64,000 nucleotides of DNA from Pedobacter panaciterrae (GCF_001636695.1 NZ_LGEL01000025.1:1-64000), one strand, 5' to 3'; positions 45,341 to 54,750 are shown, counted from the first letter of the stretch. Numbers and translations are program-made. The notes: generated by a model from the sequence alone, not told the origin.

Positions 45341-46924
45341 ATGAAAAAGAATTTAATATATATAGCAATAACACTGATGCCTGCGATATTAGGGGTCTCT
45401 TGCAAAAAATCAAGCTTTGAAGATGCATATAGGGATCCGTCAAAAGTAGTAACCAGCACAGTTAGTAAACAATTTAGCGGGATGATTTATACCAATCGCG
45501 AATATGTAGTCCCATCTTATTGGAATTATTTTGTGGTTTTGCGTTTAACAGCTAATGTTTACACGCAAAACGTAGGCTGGACAAATGCTATTGGACAATA
45601 CACCCCGGGCGCAGCTGGTATTACAGATCGCTGGAATAATTATTACAATTTTTTAGCGCAATACCGCGAGCTACAGAAAATAAATAATGCTTCGACAGCT
45701 GCAGAACAAGCTGATAACAAGATTTATATGATCAGCGCATCTATTTATTTCTATGATCATACACAGAAAGTGGTCGATTTGCATGGAGATATACCATGGT
45801 CTGAGGCGGGTAAATTAAGTACTAATGGAGGTGCTTACGGCAATTCTTATGCAAAGTATCAAAATGCTGAAGATATTTATACCACAATGCTAGATGATCT
45901 TAAGGGATATGCAGATGAATTGTCGACTATAAATGTGAACAGCGGAATACTCAAAAATTTTCAAACACAAGATCTCATCAATAAGGGGGATATTCTGCTT
46001 TGGAGAAAATACTGTAATTCATTAAGGCTACGTATGCTAACCAGAGCCTCGACAAATGCTAAGTTTACAGCAAGGGCTGCTACTGAAATTGCCGAAATAT
46101 TGGCTAACCCCACAAAATATCCTTTAGTAGCAAATAACAACGATAATATTATGCTTAAGGTATATGATTTAGGAAGTGATATCAATGCTAAAGGTTTTCA
46201 AACGGGTTTGGAAGATTGGAATGGTAATATTGCAGGTAAGAAAATGATTGATTTGATGAAAACAACTGCTGACCCACGATTGCGTGCCATGTTTGAGCCT
46301 GGAGCCAATGCTGCTGGTGCTTACACAGGACTTGATCCTTCGGCAGACGCTACTACACAGACTGCTTTAATAGCAGGTGGTACATTGACCATTTATAACA
46401 GGTCTACCATTAGCCGCAATCAGTACTTCCCTGGAATTTTGATTACAGCAGCTGAAGTTCAGTATCTGCTTGCAGAATATTATTTAAAGGCGGGTAACGA
46501 CAATCTGGCTAAAACGGCATATGAAGCAGGAATTGGGCAATCTATCGCTTATTATTATTGGCTGAGGACCTTAAGTAACGATAATACTTCGGGAAGCTTA
46601 ACAGCAACAAATGATACTGAAATTAATGCCTATAAAGCAAACGCGACAATTGCATGGTCGGGAAATAACGCTGCAAAACTGAATCAGATTGCAACGCAGA
46701 AATGGCTTCACTATAGTGTAATCCAGCCTTTAGAGAATTGGTCGGAAGTAAGAAGACTAGATTTACCTGCCTTAACCTTTATCACAGATAATTCAAGCGC
46801 TCAAAAAACGCCGCCAAACAGATGGATTTATCCTTCGAGCGAAATTGCTTACAACAATGCAAATTACCAGGCTGTTCAAGCTAAAGACAATTTGCAAACC
46901 AAGATTTTCTGGGATGTAAATTAA
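45341..46924 (+). CDS. SusD/RagB-family nutrient-binding outer membrane lipoprotein
   Basis: 527 aa with lipobox ILGVSC (Cys21) and the SusD type 2 start (KKSSFEDAYRDPSKVV). Helical repeats around residues 120-160 (IYMISASIYFYDHTQKVVDLHGDIPW) and 360-400 (AEVQYLLAEYYLKAGND), and a C-terminal NWSEVRRLDLP typical of the family. Co-transcribed with the preceding susC. A terminator hairpin follows 16 nt past the stop. Ligand unknown; the following fucosidase suggests fucosylated glycan. Confidence 0.93.
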   Translation: MKKNLIYIAITLMPAILGVSCKKSSFEDAYRDPSKVVTSTVSKQFSGMIYTNREYVVPSYWNYFVVLRLTANVYTQNVGWTNAIGQYTPGAAGITDRWNNYYNFLAQYRELQKINNASTAAEQADNKIYMISASIYFYDHTQKVVDLHGDIPWSEAGKLSTNGGAYGNSYAKYQNAEDIYTTMLDDLKGYADELSTINVNSGILKNFQTQDLINKGDILLWRKYCNSLRLRMLTRASTNAKFTARAATEIAEILANPTKYPLVANNNDNIMLKVYDLGSDINAKGFQTGLEDWNGNIAGKKMIDLMKTTADPRLRAMFEPGANAAGAYTGLDPSADATTQTALIAGGTLTIYNRSTISRNQYFPGILITAAEVQYLLAEYYLKAGNDNLAKTAYEAGIGQSIAYYYWLRTLSNDNTSGSLTATNDTEINAYKANATIAWSGNNAAKLNQIATQKWLHYSVIQPLENWSEVRRLDLPALTFITDNSSAQKTPPNRWIYPSSEIAYNNANYQAVQAKDNLQTKIFWDVN

Positions 46925-46940
46925 TCATTGACTATATAAG

Positions 46941-46971
46941 AAAGTGTGGTTGCAAAACCACACTTTTTTTA
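46941..46971 (+). terminator. Hairpin terminator between susD and the fucosidase gene
   Basis: AAAGTGTGGT (46941-46950) pairs with ACCACACTTT (46957-46966), 6-nt loop, then TTTT. The GH29 ATG is only 26 nt further on, leaving little room for a new promoter, so it may act as a partial attenuator that lowers enzyme expression relative to susC-susD. Confidence 0.75.
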
Positions 46972-46996
46972 TGACCTTTCAATCAAATTATAAATA

Positions 46997-48430
46997 ATGC
47001 AAAAAATTTTAAAACTATCTCTAATCCTGTGGGTAACCCTAAGCCCTAATTTTTTATTTGGGCAAGATAATGGTGTACATCAACAATCAACTGTATACGA
47101 ATGGCCTAAAGATCCACTGGTTAGCCAAAAGCTAGATAAATGGCAGGACCAAAAATTTGGAATGATCATTCACTGGGGGCTATATGCAGTTCCGGGTATT
47201 ATCGAATCCTGGTCTATTTGCTCAGAAGACTGGATTTCAAGAGATAGTACAAGCAATTATGATGACTATAAAAAATGGTACTGGGGTTTAAGTAAAGATT
47301 TTAATCCTGTTAAGTTCAATCCTGAGCAATGGGCAAAAGCAGGTAAAGATGCAGGTATGCGTTACCTTGTATTTACAACCAAGCATCATGATGGCTTCAA
47401 TATGTTTGACACCAAAGAATCAGATTTTAAGATCTCTGCAGGGCCATTTAAAGATAATCCTAAAGCCGATGTGGCAAAATATGTATTCGATGCTTTTCGC
47501 AAACAGGGTTTTATGATTGGTGCTTACTTTTCTAAACCCGATTGGCATTCTGAATATTACTGGTGGCCGAAATATGCAACCGCAGACAGAAACAATAACT
47601 ACGACATCAGGAAAAACCCATGGAGATGGAGTATGTTTAAAAAGCAAACATTTAACCAGATCAGTGAGCTGATGCATAACTATGGTTCAGTTGATATTCT
47701 TTGGTTAGATGGGGGATGGGTTAGACCATTAGAAACTGTTAATGAAGAAGTACTTGCATGGGGGATGAAAATTCCTGAATGGAGTCAAGACATTGATATG
47801 CCTGCAATTGCTAATATGGCACGTAAAGCACAACCAGGTTTATTAATGGTAGATAGAACCGTTCATGGGCCCTATGAAAACTATCAGACACCAGAGCAAA
47901 GTGTACCGGCAAAACAACTGGCAAATCCATGGGAAAGCTGCATGACTTTAGGCGGTGCATGGGGCTTTGTTCCTAACGATCAATATAAATCTGCCACCCA
48001 GGTAATTCATACTTTAATTGAGGTAGTGGCAAAGGGGGGTAGTTTACTATTGGGCGTTGGTCCAAAACCTGACGGTACTATTCCTCAGGATGTAATAACC
48101 AGACTTGAAGATATAGGTAAATGGCTAAATGTAAATGGGAAAGCTATTTATGGTACAAGAATTACCAAAGAGTATCATGACGGAGATACCTGGTTTACCC
48201 AAAGTAAAGACGGAAAAATCAAATATGCATTAACCTGTCTTAAAGATAAAACTCCTGAATATGTAGTGTGGAATGGAAACATACCTGCTAAAGGAACAGC
48301 GGTTCAACTCATTCAAACAGGTCAGAAACTTAAATGGGAAAATAAGGGAACAACTGTAAGAGTATGGTTGCCAAAAAATATCCAGAAAGATTTGCCTGCA
48401 TTGGCATTTTCGTTCAAAGGGGCTTTATAG
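46997..48430 (+). CDS. GH29 alpha-L-fucosidase
   Basis: Exported 477-aa enzyme. Signal peptide ending near FLFGQ (residue 23). The barrel shows KFGMIIHWGLYAVPG, TKHHDGFNMFDTK, ADVAKYVF, and VDILWLDGGWV with probable nucleophile Asp238. A C-terminal beta domain follows from about residue 390, without the discoidin-like module of the GH29 at 15584. The IHWGLY and WLDGG style is closer to the broad-specificity group of GH29, an inference. It ends 6 nt into the convergent dehydrogenase gene. Confidence 0.93.
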   Translation: MQKILKLSLILWVTLSPNFLFGQDNGVHQQSTVYEWPKDPLVSQKLDKWQDQKFGMIIHWGLYAVPGIIESWSICSEDWISRDSTSNYDDYKKWYWGLSKDFNPVKFNPEQWAKAGKDAGMRYLVFTTKHHDGFNMFDTKESDFKISAGPFKDNPKADVAKYVFDAFRKQGFMIGAYFSKPDWHSEYYWWPKYATADRNNNYDIRKNPWRWSMFKKQTFNQISELMHNYGSVDILWLDGGWVRPLETVNEEVLAWGMKIPEWSQDIDMPAIANMARKAQPGLLMVDRTVHGPYENYQTPEQSVPAKQLANPWESCMTLGGAWGFVPNDQYKSATQVIHTLIEVVAKGGSLLLGVGPKPDGTIPQDVITRLEDIGKWLNVNGKAIYGTRITKEYHDGDTWFTQSKDGKIKYALTCLKDKTPEYVVWNGNIPAKGTAVQLIQTGQKLKWENKGTTVRVWLPKNIQKDLPALAFSFKGAL

Positions 48431-49507
48431 CCCCTCTATTTCTAATTTTTTAGCAAGTTCGTTCAAGTCATTAACAACCACGTCAATTAACGGGATCCCG
48501 TTAATTCTGCGCTCTTGCTCATAAGCAAATTCCGGTTCGCCGGGAATAATTACCTTTTTATCCGGATCAACAGTTTTAGCATTTTTAAAGCGTTCAATCC
48601 AATTGTCAAGATGATCTTTAAAATCCTGCACAGGCCTAAAACCATCAACTCTCATTGCACCAAGAAAATGTCCTATACCTTCGCCAACAGGGTCAGTAGG
48701 AGGTTCTAGGAAAGCCACAAATGGCGGTACCCAGGGGCCATAATTTGCACCAGACAATACTGCAGATAAAATATCTACTGTGGCACTTAAGCCATAACCT
48801 TTATGGCTTCCATGATCTTTGTCACTACCTAAAGGCAGCAAAGAGCCACCCTCTTTTAATTGATGTGGATTTGTAGAAGTATTACCCGAAGCATCCTGTA
48901 CCCATCCTTCCGGAATTGGCTGATTTGCTCTTTGAGCAATTTCAAGCTTTCCATTTGCAGCTGCGGCAGTTGCCATATCAACTATAACGGGAGGATATTT
49001 GCCCGCCGGAAAAGCATAACACATCGGGTTGGTGCCCAGCAAACGCTCGTTGGCATAAGTAGGGGCAACAAGTGGACTCGCATTAGTCATGCTAATACCA
49101 ATCATTTCCTGTTCAACTGCCATTAACGAATGATAGCCTGCAATACCAAAATGATTTGAATTTTTAACAGCTACCCATCCGCTGCCATAAATTCGCGCTT
49201 TTTCAATTGCTACTTTCATTGCAAAAGGAGCAACTACCAAACCTAAACCGCCGTCGCCATCAACTGTGGCAGTTGTAGCTGTTTCATGAACAATTTTTAT
49301 AGCCGGATTCGCATTTATCCGCTGTTTTTCCCATAAGCGAACATAGCCGCTTAAACGGGCTACACCATGCGAATCAATACCTCTTAAATCAGATTTTAAT
49401 AAAACATCCGCCGCCAACTGAGCATCCTTTAATGGACATCCCATTTTTAGAAATACATGCTCTGTAAACTGGCGTAATTTGGTTTCTGTAAAAGTGTAAA
49501 AGGTCAT
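48425..49507 (-). CDS. Ldh-family (malate/L-lactate/ureidoglycolate-type) dehydrogenase
   Basis: 360 aa NAD(P)-dependent oxidoreductase of the LdhA/MDH2 type, unrelated to the Rossmann-fold malate dehydrogenases. Motifs: LRGIDSHGVARL with the catalytic His (near residue 48), VKNSNHFGIAGYHS, LLGTNPMCYAFPAG, VDMATAAAANGK, and SHKGYGLS. Substrates in the family are 2-hydroxy acids, so lactate, malate or a sugar-derived acid is possible. It is convergent to the fucosidase; a role in fucose metabolism would be speculation. 8 nt after bshC on the same strand, probably one transcript. Confidence 0.9.
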   Translation of the reverse strand: MTFYTFTETKLRQFTEHVFLKMGCPLKDAQLAADVLLKSDLRGIDSHGVARLSGYVRLWEKQRINANPAIKIVHETATTATVDGDGGLGLVVAPFAMKVAIEKARIYGSGWVAVKNSNHFGIAGYHSLMAVEQEMIGISMTNASPLVAPTYANERLLGTNPMCYAFPAGKYPPVIVDMATAAAANGKLEIAQRANQPIPEGWVQDASGNTSTNPHQLKEGGSLLPLGSDKDHGSHKGYGLSATVDILSAVLSGANYGPWVPPFVAFLEPPTDPVGEGIGHFLGAMRVDGFRPVQDFKDHLDNWIERFKNAKTVDPDKKVIIPGEPEFAYEQERRINGIPLIDVVVNDLNELAKKLEIEGL

Positions 49508-49515
49508 TGGATTTT

Positions 49516-51102
49516 TTAAGCAAAAAGAACTGTAAACTGATGGTCTAAAGGTTTAAAATGGGTAATCAGCGAATCAATAAAATCATCACCGTAAAGCACA
49601 ATCATTGGTGCTATATTAAGTACCCTTTCCTGCAGTACACCTGAAGGGAATAGTTTTTCTTTAAGATTTTCTATCTGTGAGAATGAAGTAACATGCTTTC
49701 GCTTTTCGGCTCTTAGCATCTTTTTCTCCAGCGTAGAAATTAATTTTAACGCCTTTGTTTTAGCTGCATCAGCAGATTGCGAAAGGCTTTTATCTATTTT
49801 ATAAGCATTAAGCTTTATTTGATCAAAAACAGCCCTTATCGATCGCTCCTCATTATCAAGAGAAAACTGGAGGTTAACATGAGATTTAACCCATTCGTTC
49901 TTTAATGCTTCCGTTTCGCTAAATAAATTCCTGTGACTAATGCCCAATACTTCCATTCTGGCTTCGCTTCTTTTGTCAATAAGCATGGCCGAATTACGAA
50001 GCATTAATACCGGAAAATCTATTTTGTAATGATCAAAGTTTGTTTTTAACTGCAACCAATAGGTAACTTCTGCACCACCACCAATATAAGCTATGTTCGG
50101 TAGAATTACTTCCTGGTAAACAGGTCGCATTACCACATTAGGGCTAAATCTTTCAGGAAAGGTATTTATTTCTTTCTGCAGCTCATCTTTGGTAAACTCA
50201 ATAGCAGAGTTCATCACTTTGTAGCTGCCTTTTTCTTCAACAATACGTTCCCTTAAGCCATCAATCATGTAAAAGAAATTGATTTCTCTTGGATTAACCT
50301 GAGCCTTATAGCCAAGGGTTTCCAGGTCAGCATTGGTTTTACTGATATGTTTAAAGCTATTTTCTTCAGTGATATCCTTATAGATAATTTCTGCAAACTG
50401 GCTTTTAAGGTTGTGGTCATCAGCATCTACGCAAACCAAACCATATTTCCCGAAAAGCACATCTACCAATTCGCGTGTAGCATCACTTAATTTCTTGTTT
50501 TTAGAATAAGCATGATCAACTGTTTTAGAAAACTTAATACCATTCTCACTTATACCAAGATATCCTTTATAAGCAGCAAGTGCCTCTGCAATGTCAGCAG
50601 TATCTAGTCTTCCTGTTGCGCCGGCAGCTTCTTTATTCCAGCTAATCATTTTGTCCTCAACCTTAACGTGATTGATCTCTTCAAAATCATGATCTTCTGT
50701 CGCCATCCAATACACAGGAACAAAATTGTAATCAGGAAATTGTTGTTTCAAATCACTGGCAAGGTTTATTGCCGTAACTATTTTATAGATAAAATATAGA
50801 GGTCCGGTAAATATATTTAGCTGATGTCCAGTGGTAATGGTGAAAGTTTTTTTATCAGCTAAGAGTTCTATGTTTGCCTTTACTAATGGCGAAACACGAA
50901 TTGATGAATACTGTTTTTGTAAAGTGCTAACCAAAACAGTTCTGTCGGCACTAAACTTTCGTTCAGCAATAGCCTTTGCAAAACCAGTAAAATCTGGTTC
51001 ATACTTATAAAAAGGGCTCAGTTTCTCATTTTTTCCGATGTAGTCTAGTACGGTGGAAGAGAACGCATTAGTTTCCTGATAAGAGATGTATTTAGCTTGC
51101 AT
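49516..51102 (-). CDS. bshC: Bacillithiol biosynthesis cysteine-adding enzyme BshC
   Basis: Last step of bacillithiol synthesis, adding cysteine to glucosaminyl-malate. 528 aa; begins MQAKYISYQETNAFSS and has FTITTGHQLNIFTGPLYFIYK, VPVYWMATEDHDFEEIN, and NVVMRPVYQEVILPNIAYIGGGAEVTYW, the highly conserved BshC segments, and a C-terminal coiled coil. ATG at 51102 chosen over a GTG at 51108. Its presence implies bacillithiol as a low-molecular-weight thiol; bshA and bshB are not in the window. Confidence 0.95.
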   Translation of the reverse strand: MQAKYISYQETNAFSSTVLDYIGKNEKLSPFYKYEPDFTGFAKAIAERKFSADRTVLVSTLQKQYSSIRVSPLVKANIELLADKKTFTITTGHQLNIFTGPLYFIYKIVTAINLASDLKQQFPDYNFVPVYWMATEDHDFEEINHVKVEDKMISWNKEAAGATGRLDTADIAEALAAYKGYLGISENGIKFSKTVDHAYSKNKKLSDATRELVDVLFGKYGLVCVDADDHNLKSQFAEIIYKDITEENSFKHISKTNADLETLGYKAQVNPREINFFYMIDGLRERIVEEKGSYKVMNSAIEFTKDELQKEINTFPERFSPNVVMRPVYQEVILPNIAYIGGGAEVTYWLQLKTNFDHYKIDFPVLMLRNSAMLIDKRSEARMEVLGISHRNLFSETEALKNEWVKSHVNLQFSLDNEERSIRAVFDQIKLNAYKIDKSLSQSADAAKTKALKLISTLEKKMLRAEKRKHVTSFSQIENLKEKLFPSGVLQERVLNIAPMIVLYGDDFIDSLITHFKPLDHQFTVLFA

Positions 51103-51148
51103 TGCCACGAATTTAAGCTAATAAACTATAAATCTAAATATGAAGCTT

Positions 51149-52483
51149 TTATTTTACAATCTGTCCATATAGATCGAAATCTTCAGCACGATCAATCTTA
51201 ACATTTACAAAGGTTCCGTTAGCAGCATAGCCTGTAGCAGCGTCAATTAAAACTTCATTATCAACCTCCGGAGAGTCAAATTCAGTACGGCCGATAAAGA
51301 AATCGCCTTCTTTTCTGTCAACTAAAACTTTATAGGTTTTACCTACTTTATCCTGATTTATTTCAAAAGAAATACCTTGCTGTAATTCCATGATGGCATC
51401 AACACGTGCTTGTTTTACTTCGTCAGGAACATCGTCAACCAAGTTATGTGCATGGGTTTTTTCTTCATGAGAATAAGTGAAACATCCTAACCTGTCGAAA
51501 CGGGTTTCCTCTACCCAGCTAAGCATTTCTTCAAAATCTTCCTCAGTTTCTCCAGGGTATCCGCAAATTAAAGTAGTACGCATAGCGATGCCTGGTACTT
51601 TATCTCTAATCTGATTCACAATATCGATGGTCTTTTGTTTGGTAATGCCACGGCGCATAGATTTTAGCATGTTGTCTGTAATGTGCTGCAGCGGCATATC
51701 TAAATATTTACAAATATTCTCACGCTCATTCATGGCATCAAGAATTTCCATGGGGAAACCAGAAGGGTAGGCGTATTGCAATCTGATCCATTCGATGCCT
51801 TTTACATCAGATAGTCTGCGTAATAATTCATCAAGGTTACGTTTTCCATAAATATCCAGACCATAATAAGTAAGATCCTGTGCAATCAGAATAAGTTCTT
51901 TGGTTCCGTTAGCAGCTAATATCTTAGCTTCGTTTACCAATTCCTCCATATCACGGGATACGTGTTTGCCACGCATCAATGGAATAGCACAAAAAGAACA
52001 AGGTCTGTTGCAACCTTCTGCAATCTTAAAATAAGCGTAATGAGAAGGGGTAGTTAACAAACGCTCACCAATTAGTTCATGTTTGTAATTTGCACCTAAA
52101 GAGTGTAGTAAATTATTTAAATCATTGGTACCAAAATAAGCATCAACGTTAGTAATTTCAGCTTCCAGTTCAGGTTTGTAGCGTTCAGACAAGCATCCGG
52201 TTACAATTACTTTACCAACTTTTCCTTCATCTTTTAGCTGGCTGTATTGCAATATGGTGTCTATAGATTCCTGTTTTGCATTATCTATAAAACCACAGGT
52301 ATTGATTACTACAATATCATTTTTGCCGATCTGATTAGACTCATGAACAACATCTAAACTGTTTCCGCGCAATTGGCCCATTAGAACCTCAGAATCGTAA
52401 GTGTTTTTGGAGCAGCCCAGTGTGATTACGTTGATCTTTGGTTTTTTAACAGGGATTATTTTTGTGGAAGTTTTTGTATTCAT
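51149..52483 (-). CDS. rimO: Ribosomal protein S12 methylthiotransferase RimO
   Basis: Radical SAM enzyme adding a methylthio group to the Asp of ribosomal protein S12. 444 aa: N-terminal MTTase domain (TLGCSKNTYDSEVLMG; NTCGFIDNAKQESID; VTGCLSERY) with three cysteines for the auxiliary cluster, the radical SAM CNRPCSFC, and a C-terminal TRAM domain. The ITLGCSKN and GCNRPCSFCAIP forms separate it from MiaB. An upstream hairpin repeat lies between it and ftsY. Confidence 0.95.
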   Translation of the reverse strand: MNTKTSTKIIPVKKPKINVITLGCSKNTYDSEVLMGQLRGNSLDVVHESNQIGKNDIVVINTCGFIDNAKQESIDTILQYSQLKDEGKVGKVIVTGCLSERYKPELEAEITNVDAYFGTNDLNNLLHSLGANYKHELIGERLLTTPSHYAYFKIAEGCNRPCSFCAIPLMRGKHVSRDMEELVNEAKILAANGTKELILIAQDLTYYGLDIYGKRNLDELLRRLSDVKGIEWIRLQYAYPSGFPMEILDAMNERENICKYLDMPLQHITDNMLKSMRRGITKQKTIDIVNQIRDKVPGIAMRTTLICGYPGETEEDFEEMLSWVEETRFDRLGCFTYSHEEKTHAHNLVDDVPDEVKQARVDAIMELQQGISFEINQDKVGKTYKVLVDRKEGDFFIGRTEFDSPEVDNEVLIDAATGYAANGTFVNVKIDRAEDFDLYGQIVK

Positions 52484-52579
52484 GTTTTGTAAGTCAGTAT
52501 TTTCTTTTATTTATGTTATGCTTGTTTGTAAGTCAGGTTATCCAGGAATAAGTAACTATTATGTTTTTTTTTAACGCCT

Positions 52580-52673
52580 CGTCATCTCGACGATAGGAGA
52601 GACCTCTTGTCTATGCTAATCTGCCTCGCAGCTACTTCGTAACCAAGAGATCTCTCCTATCGTCGAGATGACG
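52580..52673. repeat. Dispersed hairpin repeat, copy 5
   Basis: Left arm 52580-52609, right arm 52644-52673, 30 bp with one mismatch (GACCTC on the left), 34-nt loop. Same middle segment (GATAG) as copies 1 and 4. It lies just after the ftsY stop and ahead of rimO on minus, so it can terminate ftsY. Confidence 0.9.
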
Positions 52674-52680
52674 AAGTGTG

Positions 52681-53643
52681 CTATTTAAACAAGCTGTCAA
52701 CAAATGCTTTTTTATCAAATAATTGCAGGTCATTCATGCTTTCGCCAACGCCAATATATTTTACCGGTATTTTAAACTGATCGGAAATTCCGATAACAAC
52801 ACCACCTTTAGCAGTACCATCAAGTTTAGTTATAGCCAGGGCATTTACATCAGTAGCTTCGGTGAACTGTTTGCACTGTTCAAAAGCGTTTTGCCCTGTA
52901 GATCCATCAAGTACCAATAATATTTCATGTGGCGCACCAGGAATTACCTTTTGCATCACATTTTTAATTTTACCAAGTTCGTTCATTAAACCAACCTTGT
53001 TGTGCAAACGCCCGGCTGTGTCAATAATTACGACGTCTTCACCGCTGGCAACTGCCGACTGCAAAGTATCAAAAGCTACAGAAGCAGGATCAGAGCCCAT
53101 CGCTTGTGCTACAACACGTACACCAACACGCTCACCCCAAAGTTTAATCTGCTCAACCGCTGCGGCTCTAAAGGTATCAGCAGCACCTAAAACAACTTTA
53201 AGGTTTTCTGCTTTAAGTTTATGTGCCAGTTTGCCTATTGTTGTGGTTTTACCCACGCCATTTACACCAACCACCATAATAACGTATGGCTTATGATTAC
53301 CGTATTCAAAGCTTCTGAAATCGTTGCTGTTATTCTCTGCAAGTAACAACTGGATTTCATCACGCAGTAGATTATTTAGTTCAGAGGTAGATAGGTATTT
53401 GTCCTTTGCTACACGTTTCTGTATGCGATCGATAATCTTTAATGTGGTAGTTACACCAACATCAGAGGTTACCAAAACTTCTTCGAGGTTATCCAGTACA
53501 TCGTCGTCAACTGTAGATTTACCTGCTACAGCTTTAGTGATCTTACTTAAAAAACCCTCTTTAGTTTTCTCTAATCCCTTGTCGAGAGCTTCCTGCGCTT
53601 CAGGCGCGGTCTCTTTTTTCTTAAAAAAATCAAATAAACCCAT
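52681..53643 (-). CDS. ftsY: Signal recognition particle receptor FtsY
   Basis: SRP GTPase that docks ribosome-SRP complexes at the inner membrane. 320 aa with a short basic/acidic N-terminus, the helical N domain (residues about 25-105), and the G domain: GVNGVGKTTTIGKLA, DTFRAAAVEQ, DTAGRLHN, TKLDGTAKGG, and GVGESMNDL. It lacks the long acidic A domain of E. coli FtsY, which is usual in this phylum. Last gene of the rpmB-rpmG-DUF4295-ftsY group. Confidence 0.96.
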   Translation of the reverse strand: MGLFDFFKKKETAPEAQEALDKGLEKTKEGFLSKITKAVAGKSTVDDDVLDNLEEVLVTSDVGVTTTLKIIDRIQKRVAKDKYLSTSELNNLLRDEIQLLLAENNSNDFRSFEYGNHKPYVIMVVGVNGVGKTTTIGKLAHKLKAENLKVVLGAADTFRAAAVEQIKLWGERVGVRVVAQAMGSDPASVAFDTLQSAVASGEDVVIIDTAGRLHNKVGLMNELGKIKNVMQKVIPGAPHEILLVLDGSTGQNAFEQCKQFTEATDVNALAITKLDGTAKGGVVIGISDQFKIPVKYIGVGESMNDLQLFDKKAFVDSLFK

Positions 53644-53661
53644 AAGAATGTATAGAAAAAC

Positions 53662-53695
53662 AAAAAAAGCCCTCCCAGAATAAAGGGACGGCTTT
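53662..53695 (-). terminator. Hairpin terminator between DUF4295 gene and ftsY
   Basis: Minus strand AAAGCCGTCCC with GGGAGGGCTTT, one mismatch, 8-nt loop, then a run of T. An AT-only hairpin (53693-53714) abuts it. It sits 21 nt past the DUF4295 stop and ends 19 nt before the ftsY ATG, so ftsY may receive only read-through from the ribosomal genes. Confidence 0.65.
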
Positions 53696-53715
53696 AATAT
53701 TATAAAATATTAAAA

Positions 53716-53877
53716 TTATTTTTTAGATGCAGAAATAGCATCTTGAACGTGATCGTTGTGAACAATAACTTCTTTGAAAGAATAAGCACCAGATTTTGGC
53801 GACTTAGTCATTGTAATAACTTTCGAATATTCTTTTCCTTTACCCGTTTTCAGGGTTGCAACTACCTTTTTTGCCAT
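53716..53877 (-). CDS. DUF4295 family small protein
   Basis: 53 aa, starting MAKKVVATLKTGKGKEY and ending DAISASKK; basic and short like a ribosome-associated protein. Same size, position and opening (MAKK) as the DUF4295 proteins that sit between rpmG and ftsY in Bacteroidota. ATG at 53877, 38 nt after the L33 stop. Function unknown; ribosome association is inferred only from the neighbours. Confidence 0.9.
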   Translation of the reverse strand: MAKKVVATLKTGKGKEYSKVITMTKSPKSGAYSFKEVIVHNDHVQDAISASKK

Positions 53878-53915
53878 GATCTAAATAGATTGTATTTAGT
53901 TAAATACTAAATGTA

Positions 53916-54098
53916 TTACTTAATTTCTTTGTGTACAGTTACTTTTCTCAACACTGGATTGAATTTTTTCAACTCTAATCTCTCAGTAGTGTTTTTACGG
54001 TTTTTAGTAGTGATATATCTAGAAGCACCAGGCATGCCGCTTGCTCTATGTTCTGTACACTCTAGAATAACTTGTACTCTGTTACCTTTTTTTGCCAT
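53916..54098 (-). CDS. rpmG: 50S ribosomal protein L33
   Basis: 60 aa, complete. Begins [18 protein letters not shown] and includes [21 protein letters not shown], the family core; LECTEH has one cysteine rather than the zinc-type CxxC pairs, so the C- (zinc-free) form. Between rpmB and the DUF4295 gene on the same strand. Confidence 0.97.
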   Translation of the reverse strand: MAKKGNRVQVILECTEHRASGMPGASRYITTKNRKNTTERLELKKFNPVLRKVTVHKEIK

Positions 54099-54138
54099 TT
54101 TATTAATATTAAGGTTGATTTCACATCAACCAATGTTT

Positions 54139-54372
54139 CTACAAATATCCTTTTTTCATGAAGCGGTTAATCGCTTCTGTAATACCAATTTTATTGATGG
54201 TTTTGATAGCTGAAGTAGATACTTTCAGTGTTATCCAACGATCCTCATCAGGAATATAAAATTTCTGAAGTTGTAAGTTGGGATAAAACTTACGCTTGGT
54301 TTTAACGTTTGAGTGAGAAACATTAAAACCTGTCATTGCCATTTTTCCGGTTAAATCACAAACTCTAGACAT
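54139..54372 (-). CDS. rpmB: 50S ribosomal protein L28
   Basis: 77 aa, starting [10 protein letters not shown] at the ATG 54372; the upstream reading to 54426 is an artefact, since L28 begins at this Met. Core [20 protein letters not shown] and [16 protein letters not shown] are diagnostic. First gene of the ribosomal-protein/ftsY group, 40 nt ahead of rpmG. Confidence 0.97.
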   Translation of the reverse strand: MSRVCDLTGKMAMTGFNVSHSNVKTKRKFYPNLQLQKFYIPDEDRWITLKVSTSAIKTINKIGITEAINRFMKKGYL

Positions 54373-54554
54373 GCCTTTAAATATATTGTTAATTGTTCTT
54401 CGCTTAATTTTTTTAAGAGTGTGCAAATATCAGTAAAATATTTGTAATCATCAAGTAAGAGTCAAAAATAATTTCATTTATTATTTATTCATCGCAGCTA
54501 CATATATAAAGTGATAACCTCGTTGGATGCCTGGAGTAGTCAAGTCCTCACATA

Positions 54555-54658
54555 GTTCACACATTCTACACAGATCCTTCACAAAAAGGTACCTGTTTGT
54601 GGATTTGGTGTGAAGGATGTGTGAGTAAAGTGTGAAGAAGCACTAATCTTGTGAAGAA
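54555..54658. promoter_or_regulatory. TGTGAAG motif cluster with 10-bp inverted repeat
   Basis: ATCCTTCACA (54574-54583) is exactly complementary to TGTGAAGGAT (54609-54618). TGTGAAG also occurs at 54631 and 54650, and its complement-like GTTCACAC at 54555. Five related motifs lie within about 100 bp, 90-195 bp upstream of acs. It could be a regulator array for acs or rpmB. Confidence 0.4.
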
Positions 54659-54715
54659 CTGGCTTATACTATAATATAGATCAATAAAATTGTTTTTATA
54701 GCGCAAACTTTTATC

Positions 54716-54723
54716 TAAGTTTG
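54716..54723 (+). promoter_or_regulatory. -7 box of acs
   Basis: Perfect TAAGTTTG, about 27 nt ahead of the acs ATG at 54751. A TTG at 54690-54692 is the nearest -33 candidate, at a longer than usual 23-nt spacing. Confidence 0.45.
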
Positions 54724-54750
54724 GGTTTTAGTTGTTGAAATAGACCAAAT

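Larger units (their letters stand above)
54373..54750. other. 378-bp divergent intergenic region between rpmB and acs
   Basis: No supported gene. It holds a cluster of TGTGAAG motifs (54555-54658) and a -7 box near acs, listed separately. It should also contain the rpmB promoter, which I could not place with confidence. Confidence 0.5.

Noticed and set aside
52862-53296. 144-codon plus-strand ORF antisense to ftsY
   Set aside because: Covers the ftsY GTPase motifs in reverse; composition is a shadow of the real gene.
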